The notes: generated by a model from the sequence alone, not told the origin. A stretch of DNA of 64,000 nt from Bradyrhizobium sp. LTSP885 (GCF_000938305.1 NZ_JYMT01000039.1:62001-126000); one strand, 5' to 3'; positions 51,653 through 60,775 are shown, counted from the first letter of the stretch. Program-made: numbers and translations.

Positions 51653-53085
51653 GCCGCCTCGCTTGGGCCGGCGCTGCCGCTGCGATCCTCGCAGCGGCAG
51701 GCGTCGCATGGATCGGTCACGGCCTACTGCCGCGACCGGCGATCACAGCCATTGTCCCGGCCGCGCACGCCGCGGAGGCCGGCGCGCCGATCTATTTCCG
51801 CGATCCGGACGGCAAGCCGCTGTACTCGCTGACACCGAAGGAGACGCCTGACGGGCGCGACTATCTGGCCGTATCAGGCGATGCCGATGTCGGTTCTGGA
51901 GATCCCGCGCGATCTGCGGACATGAATCCCGCCAGCGCAAAGAGTGAGCGCAAGGTCAAATATTATCGCAATCCGATGGGGCTTCCCGACACCTCGCCGG
52001 TGCCGAAGAAGGATTCCATGGGGATGAATTACATCGCCGTCTATGACGGCGATGACAGCGATGATGGTTCGGTCAAACTCTCGCCCGGCAAGATCCAGCG
52101 CACCGGCGCCAAATCCGAGCCGGTCGTGCGGCAACCCGTGCGATCGATCATCCGGGCGCCTGGGACCATCCAGGAGGACGAGCGGCGCACCTCGGTCGTC
52201 GCACTGCGCTTCGAGGGCTTTGTGGAAAGCGTCGCCAACGTCACCACGGGCGATCACGTCCACAAGGGGCAGCCGCTCCTGAACGTGTACAGCCCCGCGC
52301 TGTCCAGTGCCGCCGCCGAATATCTATCGGCGATCAATGCCGGCGCCACCGGAAAAGAGTTGAAGGGCGCGCGTCGCAGACTTGAGAATCTCGCAACGCC
52401 GGAACCGGCGATCAAGGAGCTCGAACGTAGCAGAGAGATTTCGCTCTCGATCCCATGGCTTGCGCCGCAGGATGGCGAAATTCTCGAGCGCAACGCGGTC
52501 AACGGGATGCGGGCGGGGCCGGGCGATGTGCTGTTCAGGATTTCCGACCATCGCCTGGTCTGGGTGCTTATCGACATCGCCGAACGCGACCTCGCGCAGG
52601 TCGCCGTTGGGACCAAGGTCACGATCAAGCCGCGCGCCCTGGGCGGCCAGACCTTCACCGGGGAGGTGGCGCTGATCTATCCGCATTTGATGGCGCAGAC
52701 CCGCACCGCGCGTATTCGCGTCGAGGTGCCCAATCCCGACGAGCTGCTGCGGCCGGAAATGTATGTCGATGCGGAGATCGAGACCGGGACGCCGGGCGCG
52801 GTGCTCGCCGTGCCGGAAAGCGCGGTGCTCGACAGCGGCTCGCGACAGGCCGTTCTTATCGACAAAGGCGAGGGCCGCTTCGAGCCGCGTGAGGTCAAGC
52901 TTGGCCGTCGCGGCGGCGGATTCGTCGAGGTGACCGAAGGCGTCGCGGAAGGCGATGCCGTCGTGACCTCAGCCAATTTCCTGATCGATGCCGAGAGCAA
53001 TCTGAAGGCGGCGTTGAAGGGATTCGCCGAGTCCGGCGGCGCGCAAGCGACAGAGATGCCGGGACATGCGGGAGCCAAGCCATGA
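51649..53085 (+). CDS. CusB-like RND efflux periplasmic adaptor
   Basis: A 478-residue protein with an N-terminal anchor (LAWAGAAAAILAAAGVAWIGHGL). Two tandem heavy-metal-binding-domain-like repeats follow: residues 48-76 (IYFRDPDGKPLYSLTPKET...) and 105-132 (YYRNPMGLPDTSPVPKKDSMGMNYIAVY). Then come the membrane-fusion core with beta-barrel, lipoyl (GFVESVANVTTGDHVHKGQPLLNVYSP) and hairpin parts. The usual Cys/His of the metal domain (YxCPMHP) are absent. It bridges the inner-membrane pump to an outer-membrane channel that is not encoded here. Confidence 0.9.
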   Translation: MSRLAWAGAAAAILAAAGVAWIGHGLLPRPAITAIVPAAHAAEAGAPIYFRDPDGKPLYSLTPKETPDGRDYLAVSGDADVGSGDPARSADMNPASAKSERKVKYYRNPMGLPDTSPVPKKDSMGMNYIAVYDGDDSDDGSVKLSPGKIQRTGAKSEPVVRQPVRSIIRAPGTIQEDERRTSVVALRFEGFVESVANVTTGDHVHKGQPLLNVYSPALSSAAAEYLSAINAGATGKELKGARRRLENLATPEPAIKELERSREISLSIPWLAPQDGEILERNAVNGMRAGPGDVLFRISDHRLVWVLIDIAERDLAQVAVGTKVTIKPRALGGQTFTGEVALIYPHLMAQTRTARIRVEVPNPDELLRPEMYVDAEIETGTPGAVLAVPESAVLDSGSRQAVLIDKGEGRFEPREVKLGRRGGGFVEVTEGVAEGDAVVTSANFLIDAESNLKAALKGFAESGGAQATEMPGHAGAKP

Positions 53086-56000
53086 TCGCTCGCATCATCG
53101 CCTGGTCGGCGCGCAATTTGCTGCTGGTGCTGTTCGGCACCGGCTTTGCCGCGGCTGCCGGCCTCTACGCGCTGCTCCATCTTCCGCTCGATGCGATCCC
53201 CGATCTCTCCGACACCCAGGTGATCGTCTACACGGAATATGCCGGCCAGGCCCCGCAGGTGATCGAGGATCAGGTCACCTATCCCCTGACCACGGCGATG
53301 CTGACGGTGCCGAAATCGAAGGTCGTGCGCGGCTTCTCGTTCTTCGGCGTGTCTTTCGTTTACGTCATCTTCGAGGACGGCACCGACATCTACTGGGCGC
53401 GCTCGCGCGTGCTTGAATTCCTCAACAGCGCGGCGTCGCGGCTGCCTGCCGGCGTGTCACCGACCATCGGCCCCGACGCGACCGGCGTCGGCTGGGTCTA
53501 CCAGTACGCGGTGATGTCAAAGCAATTGAACCTTGCTGATACCCGGACGATCCAGGATTGGAACCTGAAGTTCGCGCTTGCCAAGGCCGAGGGCGTCGCC
53601 GAGGTCGCCAGCGTCGGCGGCTTCGTCAAGCAATACAATGTCATCCTCGATCCGCAGCGGATGCGCGATCTCGGCATCACCATGCCGAAGATGCGCGACG
53701 CGATCCGCGCCGGCAATGCCGACGTCGGCGGCCGCACCGTCGAACTCTCCGAGTTCGAGTATGTGATCCGCGGCAAGGGCTATCTGAAGAACATCAACGA
53801 TCTCGGCAACATCGTGCTCAAGACCAATAATGGAACGCCGGTGCTGCTCCGCGACGTCGCGCGCGTCGAAATCGGGCCGGACGAGCGGCGCGGCATCGCG
53901 GAATTGAACGGCGAGGGTGAGGTGGCCAGCGGCATCGTGCTGCAACGCTTCGGCATCAATGCCCTCGACGTGATCGACAACGTCAAGACGCGCTTCAAGG
54001 AAATCGCGAGCAGCCTGCCAAAGTCGGTCGAGATCGTTGCGGTCTACGATCGCTCGAACCTGATCCATGCGGCGATCGAAACGCTGAAGCGCACTTTGGC
54101 GGAGGAGAGCATCGTCGTAGCCCTGGTGTGCGTTGTGTTCCTGCTGCATGTCCGCAGCGCCCTGGTCGCGATCCTGATGCTGCCGGTCGGCGTGCTGATG
54201 GCGTTCGGCGCCATGAAGCTGCTCGGGATCGGCTCCAACATCATGAGCCTCGGCGGCATCGCGATCGCGATCGGCGCGATGATCGACGCGGCGATCGTGA
54301 TGATCGAGAATGCGCACAAGCACCTGGAGCGCGCCGCGCCAGGCCGGCCGCGCGTTTCGATCCTGATCGAGGCCGCCGCCGAGGTCGGGCCTGCGCTGTT
54401 CTTCAGCCTGTTGATCATCACCGTGTCGTTCACGCCGATCTTCACGCTGGAGTCGCAGGAGGGGCGGCTGTTCAGCCCGCTCGCGTTTACAAAAACGTTT
54501 GCGATGGCGGCGGCGGCGCTGTTGTCGGTGACGCTGGTTCCGGCGCTGATGGTGATCTTCGTCCGCGGCAAGATCGTCCCCGAGCACAAGAACCCGATCA
54601 ATCGTTTCCTGATCTGGGCCTACCGCCCCGTGATCAAGGGCGTGCTGCGCGCCAAGACGCTGGTGATCCTGCTGGCGCTCGGCGTGCTCGCGGTCTCGAT
54701 CTGGCCGGCACGTCAGCTCGGCACCGAGTTCATGCCCAACCTGAACGAAGGCACGCTGCTCTACATGCCGACGACGCTGCCCGGCATTTCCGTGACCAAG
54801 GCGGCCGAATTGATGCAGACCCAGGACCGGATCATCAGGAGCTTCCCGGAGGTCGCCTCGGTGTTCGGCAAGGCCGGCCGCGCCGCGACGGCGACCGACC
54901 CGGCGCCGCCGGAGATGTTCGAGACCATCGTCAACCTCAAGCCCAAGGACGAGTGGCGGCGAGGCGTGACCATCGACAGCCTGATCGCCGAGATGGACAA
55001 GGCGCTGCAATTTCCCGGCGTGTCGAACGCCTGGACGATGCCGATCAAGGCGCGCATCGACATGCTATCGACCGGCATCCGCACCCCCGTTGGCGTCAAG
55101 GTCATCGGCCCCGATCTCGCCGGCATCGACAAGCTCGCGCGACAGATCGAGCAGGTGCTGAAGGCGGTTCCCGGTACCTCGTCGGCCTATGCCGAACGCG
55201 GCCTCGGCGGCTACTACCTCGAGATCACGCCGAACCGCGAGGCGCTGTCGCGCTACGGCATCGCGGTGCAGGACGTGCAGGACACGATCGCGACCGCGCT
55301 CGGCGGCCAGACCGTGACCACGACCGTGGAAGGACGCCAGCGTTTCACGGTCAACATGCGCTATCCGCGCGATCTCCGCGACAATCCGAAGGCGATCGCG
55401 AGCGATATCCTGGTGCCGATGCCGGCCGGTGGCGCGGTCCCGCTCGGCGAGGTAGCCGATGTCACGCCGGCTCGCGGGCCGACCTCGATCAGGACCGAGA
55501 ACGGGCAACTGGCTGGCTACATCTATGTCGACATCCGCGATCGCGATCTCGGCGGCTACGTCGCGGACGCGCAGCGCGCGGTACAGGCGAGCATCGCGTT
55601 TCCGCCGGGCACGTACGTGGTCTGGAGCGGGCAATACGAATATCTCGAGCGCGCCACCGCGCGGCTCAGAATCGTCGTGCCGGTGACGCTGTCGATCATC
55701 TTCCTGCTGCTTTACCTCAACTTCCGCTCGATCGCCGAGACCATGATCGTGATGCTGTCGCTGCCGTTCGCACTGGTCGGCGGCCTCTGGCTGATTTGGG
55801 CGCTCGGCTTCAACATGTCGGTTGCGGTCGCGGTCGGCTTCATTGCGCTGGCCGGTGTCGCCGCCGAGACCGGCGTGGTGATGCTGATCTACCTCAACCA
55901 GGCGCTGGCCGAGATCAGGGCACGCCGAGTCGCCGCAGGCGAGACGTTGAGCCGGGCCGATCTTCAGGAGGCGATCATGGAAGGCGCCGTCGAGCGCGTC

Positions 56001-56261
56001 CGGCCGAAGATGATGACCGTGGTCGCCATCATGGCGGGGCTGCTGCCGATCATGTGGAGCACCGGCACGGGCTCGGAGATCATGCAGCGGATCGCGGTCC
56101 CGATGATCGGCGGCATGATCTCGTCGACCTTGCTGACGCTGATCGTGATTCCGGCGATCTTCGGGCTGGTCAAGGGCTTTGGCCTGCCCTCGGGCACATC
56201 GCGGCCTCCGGCAAAGCTGAAAGTGACGGCGAAATTGCGCGTCCCGGAGCCTGCCGAATGA
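53082..56261 (+). CDS. CusA/CzcA-like heavy-metal RND efflux pump
   Basis: A 1059-residue HME-RND transporter, full length, overlapping the adaptor stop by 4 bp. It has twelve membrane helices, with the proton-relay Asp in AIGAMIDAAIVMIENAHKH (TM4). The porter domain keeps PEMFETIV (Met612) and RIDMLSTG (Met661), spaced like the first two Cu(I)-binding Met of E. coli CusA. No Met occurs near the expected third position (about 710, AYAERGLGGYYLEI). It exports a soft metal, most likely Cu(I) given the neighbours, from the periplasm. Confidence 0.93.
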   Translation: MIARIIAWSARNLLLVLFGTGFAAAAGLYALLHLPLDAIPDLSDTQVIVYTEYAGQAPQVIEDQVTYPLTTAMLTVPKSKVVRGFSFFGVSFVYVIFEDGTDIYWARSRVLEFLNSAASRLPAGVSPTIGPDATGVGWVYQYAVMSKQLNLADTRTIQDWNLKFALAKAEGVAEVASVGGFVKQYNVILDPQRMRDLGITMPKMRDAIRAGNADVGGRTVELSEFEYVIRGKGYLKNINDLGNIVLKTNNGTPVLLRDVARVEIGPDERRGIAELNGEGEVASGIVLQRFGINALDVIDNVKTRFKEIASSLPKSVEIVAVYDRSNLIHAAIETLKRTLAEESIVVALVCVVFLLHVRSALVAILMLPVGVLMAFGAMKLLGIGSNIMSLGGIAIAIGAMIDAAIVMIENAHKHLERAAPGRPRVSILIEAAAEVGPALFFSLLIITVSFTPIFTLESQEGRLFSPLAFTKTFAMAAAALLSVTLVPALMVIFVRGKIVPEHKNPINRFLIWAYRPVIKGVLRAKTLVILLALGVLAVSIWPARQLGTEFMPNLNEGTLLYMPTTLPGISVTKAAELMQTQDRIIRSFPEVASVFGKAGRAATATDPAPPEMFETIVNLKPKDEWRRGVTIDSLIAEMDKALQFPGVSNAWTMPIKARIDMLSTGIRTPVGVKVIGPDLAGIDKLARQIEQVLKAVPGTSSAYAERGLGGYYLEITPNREALSRYGIAVQDVQDTIATALGGQTVTTTVEGRQRFTVNMRYPRDLRDNPKAIASDILVPMPAGGAVPLGEVADVTPARGPTSIRTENGQLAGYIYVDIRDRDLGGYVADAQRAVQASIAFPPGTYVVWSGQYEYLERATARLRIVVPVTLSIIFLLLYLNFRSIAETMIVMLSLPFALVGGLWLIWALGFNMSVAVAVGFIALAGVAAETGVVMLIYLNQALAEIRARRVAAGETLSRADLQEAIMEGAVERVRPKMMTVVAIMAGLLPIMWSTGTGSEIMQRIAVPMIGGMISSTLLTLIVIPAIFGLVKGFGLPSGTSRPPAKLKVTAKLRVPEPAE

Positions 56262-56320
56262 GGTGAGCCATCATGATGCACCACGATAATTGCCGCTGAT
56301 AACACAACACGGAGACACCC

Positions 56321-56779
56321 ATGAATCATCTCACCAAGATCGCGGTCGCGCTCGCTGCTCTGTCCATCGTGGCTCCAGCCGCCAGTCACGAGAAGCACGG
56401 TCATGAATCCTTTTCGGCCGGCGAGCCGGGCGATCCCAACAAGCCGTCGCGCACCGTCGAGGTCCTGCTCAACGAAATGGACTTCACGCCGGCGCGCATC
56501 GAGGTCAAGCGCGGCGAGCAGATCCGATTCGTTCTCCGCAACGCCGGCACCAAGGATCATGAGTTCCTGCTCGCCACCACGGAAGAGAATTTGAAGCATG
56601 CCGAACTGATGAAGAAGCATCCGCACATGGAGCACGACGATCCGAACGGAGTGCGGCTTGCGCCGAAGAAGAGCGCCGAGATCCTCTGGAAATTCACCAG
56701 GGCCGGAACATTCGAATATTCCTGCCTGATCCCCAATCATCGCGACGACGGGATGATCGGGCACGTCACCGTCAAGTGA
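56321..56779 (+). CDS. Exported cupredoxin-domain protein
   Basis: A 152-residue protein with a signal peptide (KIAVALAALSIVAPAASH) and a His-rich start (HEKHGHESF). The plastocyanin-like domain has type 1 copper ligands His80 (KDHEFLL), Cys135 (YSCLIPNH), His140 and Met145 (DDGMIGH). A His/Met-rich loop (HAELMKKHPHMEHDD) may add metal sites. It probably transfers or stores copper in the periplasm for the pump. Separated by 59 bp from the pump gene. Confidence 0.88.
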   Translation: MNHLTKIAVALAALSIVAPAASHEKHGHESFSAGEPGDPNKPSRTVEVLLNEMDFTPARIEVKRGEQIRFVLRNAGTKDHEFLLATTEENLKHAELMKKHPHMEHDDPNGVRLAPKKSAEILWKFTRAGTFEYSCLIPNHRDDGMIGHVTVK

Positions 56780-56805
56780 GAGCAGCAATTGCGAAGGAAG
56801 CGACA

Positions 56806-57114
56806 ATGAACAGGATGATCCGGATGGCAGGCGCCGCCGTGCTCGCGCTGGCGCTGGGCGGAGCCGCAGCCCAAGCCGCGGATCGAGGCGCGGCCATCAA
56901 TGGCGAGGTCAGGAAGATCGACGAGAGCAGTGGCAAGATCACGCTCAAGCACGGTCCGGCCAGGAGCCTCGCGATGGATGAGCCGATGACGATGGTCTAC
57001 CGGGTCAAGGATCCGGCGATGCTCAAGCAGGTCAAGGTGGGCGACAAGGTTCAGTTCGACGCCGAGAGCGGCGACACGGGCTACACCGTGACCCGGATAC
57101 AAACGTCGAAATGA
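56806..57114 (+). CDS. CusF-like periplasmic copper-binding protein
   Basis: A 102-residue protein from ATG 56806, with GAAGGA upstream. A signal peptide (MAGAAVLALALGGAAAQAAD) leads to the CusF beta-barrel: GEVRKIDESSGKITLKHGPARSLAMDEPMTMVYRVKDPAMLKQVKVGDKVQFDAE. His49, Met61 and Met63 match the CusF His-Met-Met site. The Trp that stacks on Cu(I) in E. coli CusF is missing, and Met57 lies at that spacing. It chaperones Cu(I) to the CusA/B pump. Confidence 0.87.
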   Translation: MNRMIRMAGAAVLALALGGAAAQAADRGAAINGEVRKIDESSGKITLKHGPARSLAMDEPMTMVYRVKDPAMLKQVKVGDKVQFDAESGDTGYTVTRIQTSK

Positions 57115-57154
57115 GGTGAGGGAGAGCCTGATGGGCGCCTGCTCCGATCGTGCG

Positions 57155-57179
57155 GGAACACGATCGGGGCTGGCGCGTT
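57155..57179 (+). promoter_or_regulatory. EcfG-type general-stress promoter
   Basis: GGAAC (57155-57159), 16 bases, then CGTT (57176-57179): an exact consensus match. It ends 32 bp before the ATG at 57212, a normal promoter-to-start distance. It would give the small secreted protein its own stress control inside the copper gene group. Confidence 0.65.
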
Positions 57180-57211
57180 GCAGTGCATCTCGCGCGCAGA
57201 AGGACCTCGCC

Positions 57212-57475
57212 ATGACACTCAACGCGGCAATGCTGGTAGCAGCGCTGATGCTGTCGGGAACCGTGTTGGCGCAGAGTTCCGGCCCCTCGGCGGGCGGACG
57301 AGCGGAATCAGGCGTGACCACGACGGGGCAGGCGCCGGCCCCGAAGACCGGCGACAGCGGCCCGGCGGTCGCGCAGGCGAGCCGTCCGGCCAAGCCTGAT
57401 ACGGGCGCGGCGAGCAACACAGTAAGCGTGAACCGCGGGCCAAAGACTGACCGCCGCCGCGAGCATTTTCCGTAA
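57212..57475 (+). CDS. Small secreted protein
   Basis: An 87-residue protein from ATG 57212 with AAGGA upstream. The signal peptide (LNAAMLVAALMLSGTVLAQ) is followed by a disordered Ser/Gly/Pro/Ala-rich sequence with TTGQAPAPKTGDSGPAVAQASRPAKPD and a basic end (KTDRRREHFP). No family was recognised. The EcfG-type promoter directly upstream suggests stress induction. Confidence 0.6.
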   Translation: MTLNAAMLVAALMLSGTVLAQSSGPSAGGRAESGVTTTGQAPAPKTGDSGPAVAQASRPAKPDTGAASNTVSVNRGPKTDRRREHFP

Positions 57476-57596
57476 CGCGCGCGGTCCTGTCGCAGACCTG
57501 TCGATGAGGCATTCCAGCCATCCGGCAAGGCGCGATTGCCGCGCGGGCGCGCTTGGTGGATAACGGATTCGCAGTCGGCCGATGCGCTTAGCCATT

Positions 57597-57614
57597 CAAT
57601 TGTCCTTGCAATTG
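57597..57614. promoter_or_regulatory. CAATTG-N6-CAATTG site upstream of the MFS gene
   Basis: Two copies of the self-complementary hexamer CAATTG separated by TCCTTG, about 50 bp before the MFS start. It could be an operator. No regulator gene is adjacent. Confidence 0.35.
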
Positions 57615-57664
57615 TCATGTGAAATCGGCCGGCCGAGGCATTTCGGTTGGGCGCGGTGGGCGGC

Positions 57665-58909
57665 ATGGCGATGGAGAGCGGGGCAAGGCCCGGCGGACGA
57701 TTTCTTGGGATGGACCGGGCGATCGCCCGCATCCTGCCGGTCCTCGCGGTTACCCAGCTGATCAGCTGGGGCACAATCGGGCTTCCAGCCATCGTCGGCA
57801 ACCAGATTGCCGCCGATCTCCGCCTTGATCTCCCGACCGTCTTCGCCGGCACCTCGATCCTGTACGTGACGATGGGCCTGTGTGCCCCGTTGCTGGCAAA
57901 ACCGTTCCAGCGCTTCGGCGCCCGCTGCGTCATGATGGTGGGCGTCACGATCGCAGCCCTCGGTCTGGCCGTGCTGGCCTGCGCGCAGGGGCTCGCGCTC
58001 TATGTCGTCGCCTGGACGATCCTCGGCGTCGCCGGAAGTGCAACCCTGACCACGGCCGCCCATATCAAGCTCAACGAGGTGGCGGGCCGGAAGGCGAAGG
58101 GCGCGATCGGGATCCTGATGCTGGTCACCGGGCTCTCCAGCACGATCTTCTGGCCGATGACGGCGTTTCTCGCCGCCCATGTCGGCTGGCGGGGCGCCTG
58201 CCTGGTCTATGCAGCGATGCTGCTGCTGATCTGCCTGCCGCTGCATACGTTCGGACTGCCGCGCCGGCCGATCGTTCCGGCTGCGACCGCAGAGTCGGCC
58301 GCTGGGTCCGAAGCGCCCCCGGTGCTGGAGAGGAGCACCTTCTTCCTGCTAGTGGCGTCGATCGCGCTCAATGCCTTCGTGACCTTCGGATTCAGCGCCG
58401 TGCTGGTCGAACTACTGAAGGCCGAGGGGCTGTCGGCGCCGGAGGCGATCGCGTTCGGCTCGTCGCTCGGCATCGTGCAGGTGACGGCGCGCGGGCTGGA
58501 TTTCCTGGGCGGCGGGCGCTGGGACGGCATCACAACGGGCCTCGTCGCCGGCGCGCTGCTGCCGATCGCGATGCTGATCCTGCTGGTCGGCAACGGGTCC
58601 CATTGGGCGATCGCGGCCTTCATCGCACTCTACGGCCTCGGCAGCGGTGCGCTCGCGGTGTCGCGGGCGACCATTCCGCTGGTGTTCTACGACCAGACCG
58701 AGTTTGCCAAGGCGGTGTCGCACATCGCGCTGCCGCTGAACCTGATCTCGGCGGCGGCGCCGCCAATTTTGGTGGCGCTGCTCGCGCGGGTCGGCAGCGG
58801 CGCCTTGCTGGAGCTCGCGATGCTGTGCTCGGTCGGAGCGTTCCTGCTGCTGCTCGTTCTCGGCCGCCGCCGGCGCGTGGTCGGAGTGCCCGCCGCCAGT
58901 TCGGGATAA
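57665..58909 (+). CDS. MFS transporter
   Basis: About 414 residues. The start is uncertain between ATG 57665, 57671 and 57710, of which the last gives the shortest N-terminus before TM1. It has twelve membrane helices: ILPVLAVTQLISWGTIGLPAIVGNQI (TM1), LLAKPFQRFGARCVMMVGVTIAALGLAVLA (loop 2-3 with GAR), and a charged central loop (AATAESAAGSEAPPVLE). This is the general major facilitator fold. The substrate cannot be assigned. It is transcribed alone. Confidence 0.87.
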   Translation: MAMESGARPGGRFLGMDRAIARILPVLAVTQLISWGTIGLPAIVGNQIAADLRLDLPTVFAGTSILYVTMGLCAPLLAKPFQRFGARCVMMVGVTIAALGLAVLACAQGLALYVVAWTILGVAGSATLTTAAHIKLNEVAGRKAKGAIGILMLVTGLSSTIFWPMTAFLAAHVGWRGACLVYAAMLLLICLPLHTFGLPRRPIVPAATAESAAGSEAPPVLERSTFFLLVASIALNAFVTFGFSAVLVELLKAEGLSAPEAIAFGSSLGIVQVTARGLDFLGGGRWDGITTGLVAGALLPIAMLILLVGNGSHWAIAAFIALYGLGSGALAVSRATIPLVFYDQTEFAKAVSHIALPLNLISAAAPPILVALLARVGSGALLELAMLCSVGAFLLLLVLGRRRRVVGVPAASSG

Positions 58910-58989
58910 GAAATCGCAGATTGCAGCAGGATGGGTGGACAAAACCGACGTATGAGATGTTGGGCACGCTTCTTGCCTAACTGATTGCC

Positions 58990-59854
58990 ATGACCCAAAA
59001 AATAATCGGCTTTGTCGGCTTCGGCGAGGCAGCGCAATGCTTCGCGGCACATCTCGCAGGCAAGGGCGTTGCCGCGCCGCTGGTGTTTTGCGAGGGAAAG
59101 ACCAACCGCCCACCTTACTCGGACGGGTTCCGGGGCATCGCCGCCGCGCGCCGATATCGTGTTCTCGGCGGTCGTGGTCGCGACTGCCGTTTCGGTGGGC
59201 CAATCGATTGCCGCTCTGGTTCGCCCTCGCATGCTGGTGGTCGACGTCAACGCGTCGACGCCGAGGGCCAAGTGCGAGGTCGCTGATGCCGTGGCAGCGA
59301 ATGGCGGCGCCTTTGTCGATGCCAATCTGATGGGCGCGGTCAGCATCTACGGTGCAGCGGTGCCGCTGTACTGTTCCGGCGATGGCGCCGCCCGCTTCGC
59401 CGAGCTGTTTGCGCCGCTAGGCTTCACGATCGAGCTCGCTGGCCCGCAGGCCGGCGCGGCAGCGGCGGTAAAGATGCTGCGCAGCGTGGTGACCAAGGGC
59501 ATGGAGGCGCTGATCGTGGAAGCGCTCACCGCGGCCTCGCTGGCGGGCGTGCGCAGCGAAGCGCTGCGCGGCATTTGCGAGCCGATGGATGCGACGCGCT
59601 ACAGCAAATTCGTCGACATGTGCGTGCGCACCGACGTACTGCACGCCGAGCGCCGCGCGGTCGAAATGGACGGCGTCGCGGAGGGGCTGCGGGAAATCGG
59701 GCTGCAACCGATCATGACGGAAGCCACCGCCGCACGGCTCCGGACATCGGCAGGACTCGGCCTGCGCGATGATTTCGCGGCGCGCCAGGCCTACAGCGCC
59801 GACGACGTGCTCGATGCCTATGCCGCAAGGATGGCCGAGCTTCCGCGCCCGTAG
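58990..59854 (+). pseudogene. 6-phosphogluconate dehydrogenase-like protein (DUF1932 C-terminus), frameshifted
   Basis: The N-terminal Rossmann part (MTQKIIGFVGFGEAAQCFAAHL..., GxGxxx) reads in one frame to about 59145. The rest (ADIVFSAVVVATAVSVGQSIAAL..., LMGAVSIYGAAVPLYCSG, AAVKMLRSVVTKGMEALIVEAL) continues one base over, to the stop at 59854. The family usually has some extra residues between GFR and ADIVFSAVV, so a small deletion that is not a multiple of three is likely. A sequencing error is the alternative. If joined, it would be an NAD(P)-dependent beta-hydroxyacid-dehydrogenase-like enzyme. Confidence 0.75.
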
Positions 59855-59870
59855 CGCGGACAGAATCATA

Positions 59871-59903
59871 AAGCCGGCACGGCCATCACGACCGCGCCGG
59901 CTT
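59871..59903. terminator. Bidirectional hairpin between convergent genes
   Basis: AAGCCGGC (59871-59878) and GCCGGCTT (59896-59903) form an 8-bp stem with a further inner CGG/CCG pairing. A/T pairs at its base favour termination in both directions. Confidence 0.55.
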
Positions 59904-59924
59904 GATGCGTAAAATCCTCTTCGC

Positions 59925-60476
59925 TCAGTAGACGAGGCCGGTGCCCGGGGGCTTCTCGAGGGCGGCGGCGAGCGAGCGGTATTCGTCGCTGCTGGTGCCG
60001 GCGAGCTGCGCGATCTTGTTCAGATGATACTGCGCCTGCTCGCGGTTGCCCTGTTCGAGCTGCCAGAGGCCGTAATACTGCCAGGTGCGCACATGATCCG
60101 GATCGGCCTTGAGCGCGCGCTCGTACCAGACCTGCGAGACCTTGTAGTCGCCGAGCTTGCGGTAGGAATAGCCGATCAGATTGGCGACGTCGGCGCGGTC
60201 GTCCTGACCGAGCGCCTTCAACTGCTCGATCGCGCCCGCATAGTCGTGGCGATCATAGATCGTGGTGTAGGCCGTGTGATAGCCGGCCAGGAACGTCTGG
60301 TCCTCGATCGAGGAGGTCTTGTCCTTCTTGGCTTTCTTGGGTGCCTTGGCCTTGCCGCTGTCTGATGCCGGCGGGGCCGGATCTTCGCCGCCCGCGGCGT
60401 AGGCCGAGATGACGGGGCCGGCGGCAAGTGCCATCGAGAGCACCGCAAGGGTCAAATACCGTGTCGTCTTGCTCAT
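59925..60476 (-). CDS. Secreted TPR protein, paralogue 2
   Basis: A 183-residue protein from ATG 60476 behind AGGAG. It has a signal peptide (YLTLAVLSMALAAGPVISAYA), a Lys/Ala-rich linker (SGKAKAPKKAKKDK), then FLAGYHTAYTTIYDRHDYAGAIEQLKALGQDDRADVANLIGYSYRKLGDYKVSQVWYERALKADPDHVRTWQYYGLWQLEQGNREQAQYHLNKI and the same AALEKPPGTGLVY end as 13586-14161. Only the linker and signal differ much. It is likely periplasmic with a protein-binding role. It is divergent from the His-rich gene. Confidence 0.85.
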   Translation of the reverse strand: MSKTTRYLTLAVLSMALAAGPVISAYAAGGEDPAPPASDSGKAKAPKKAKKDKTSSIEDQTFLAGYHTAYTTIYDRHDYAGAIEQLKALGQDDRADVANLIGYSYRKLGDYKVSQVWYERALKADPDHVRTWQYYGLWQLEQGNREQAQYHLNKIAQLAGTSSDEYRSLAAALEKPPGTGLVY

Positions 60477-60641
60477 TCGTCGTCGCTCCTGATCGTTTCT
60501 GATCGTGCTCGGCAATCCTACACCGAACCCTGCTGACATGAATACCGGAAGCCCCGGAACATTCCCGGTTGATCCAGCAATTTTGCGTCACCCGGTCCGG
60601 GGACGGCCTGGAAACGGCAGGCAGCGAACATGACAAAGATG

Positions 60642-60657
60642 TCATTCACATGAATGA
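60642..60657. promoter_or_regulatory. Perfect 7-2-7 palindrome in a divergent intergenic region
   Basis: TCATTCA-CA-TGAATGA lies between the divergent TPR and His-rich protein genes, 166 bp from the TPR start and 119 bp from the His-rich start. It is an operator candidate with no recognised regulator. Confidence 0.45.
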
Positions 60658-60775
60658 ACACCGTCAGTGTCCTTCAGAACGGGTTCAGCGCGCCACCCCT
60701 AAGGTCGCGTCATTGATCGGCGAGACCGACCATCCGGCCGGACACCCCGCGATCCCCGTGGAAGAGGAGACCACC

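Noticed and set aside
60552..60580. GGAAC near the His-rich gene as an EcfG promoter
   Set aside because: The nearest GTT lies only 7 bases away, far from the required 16-17.
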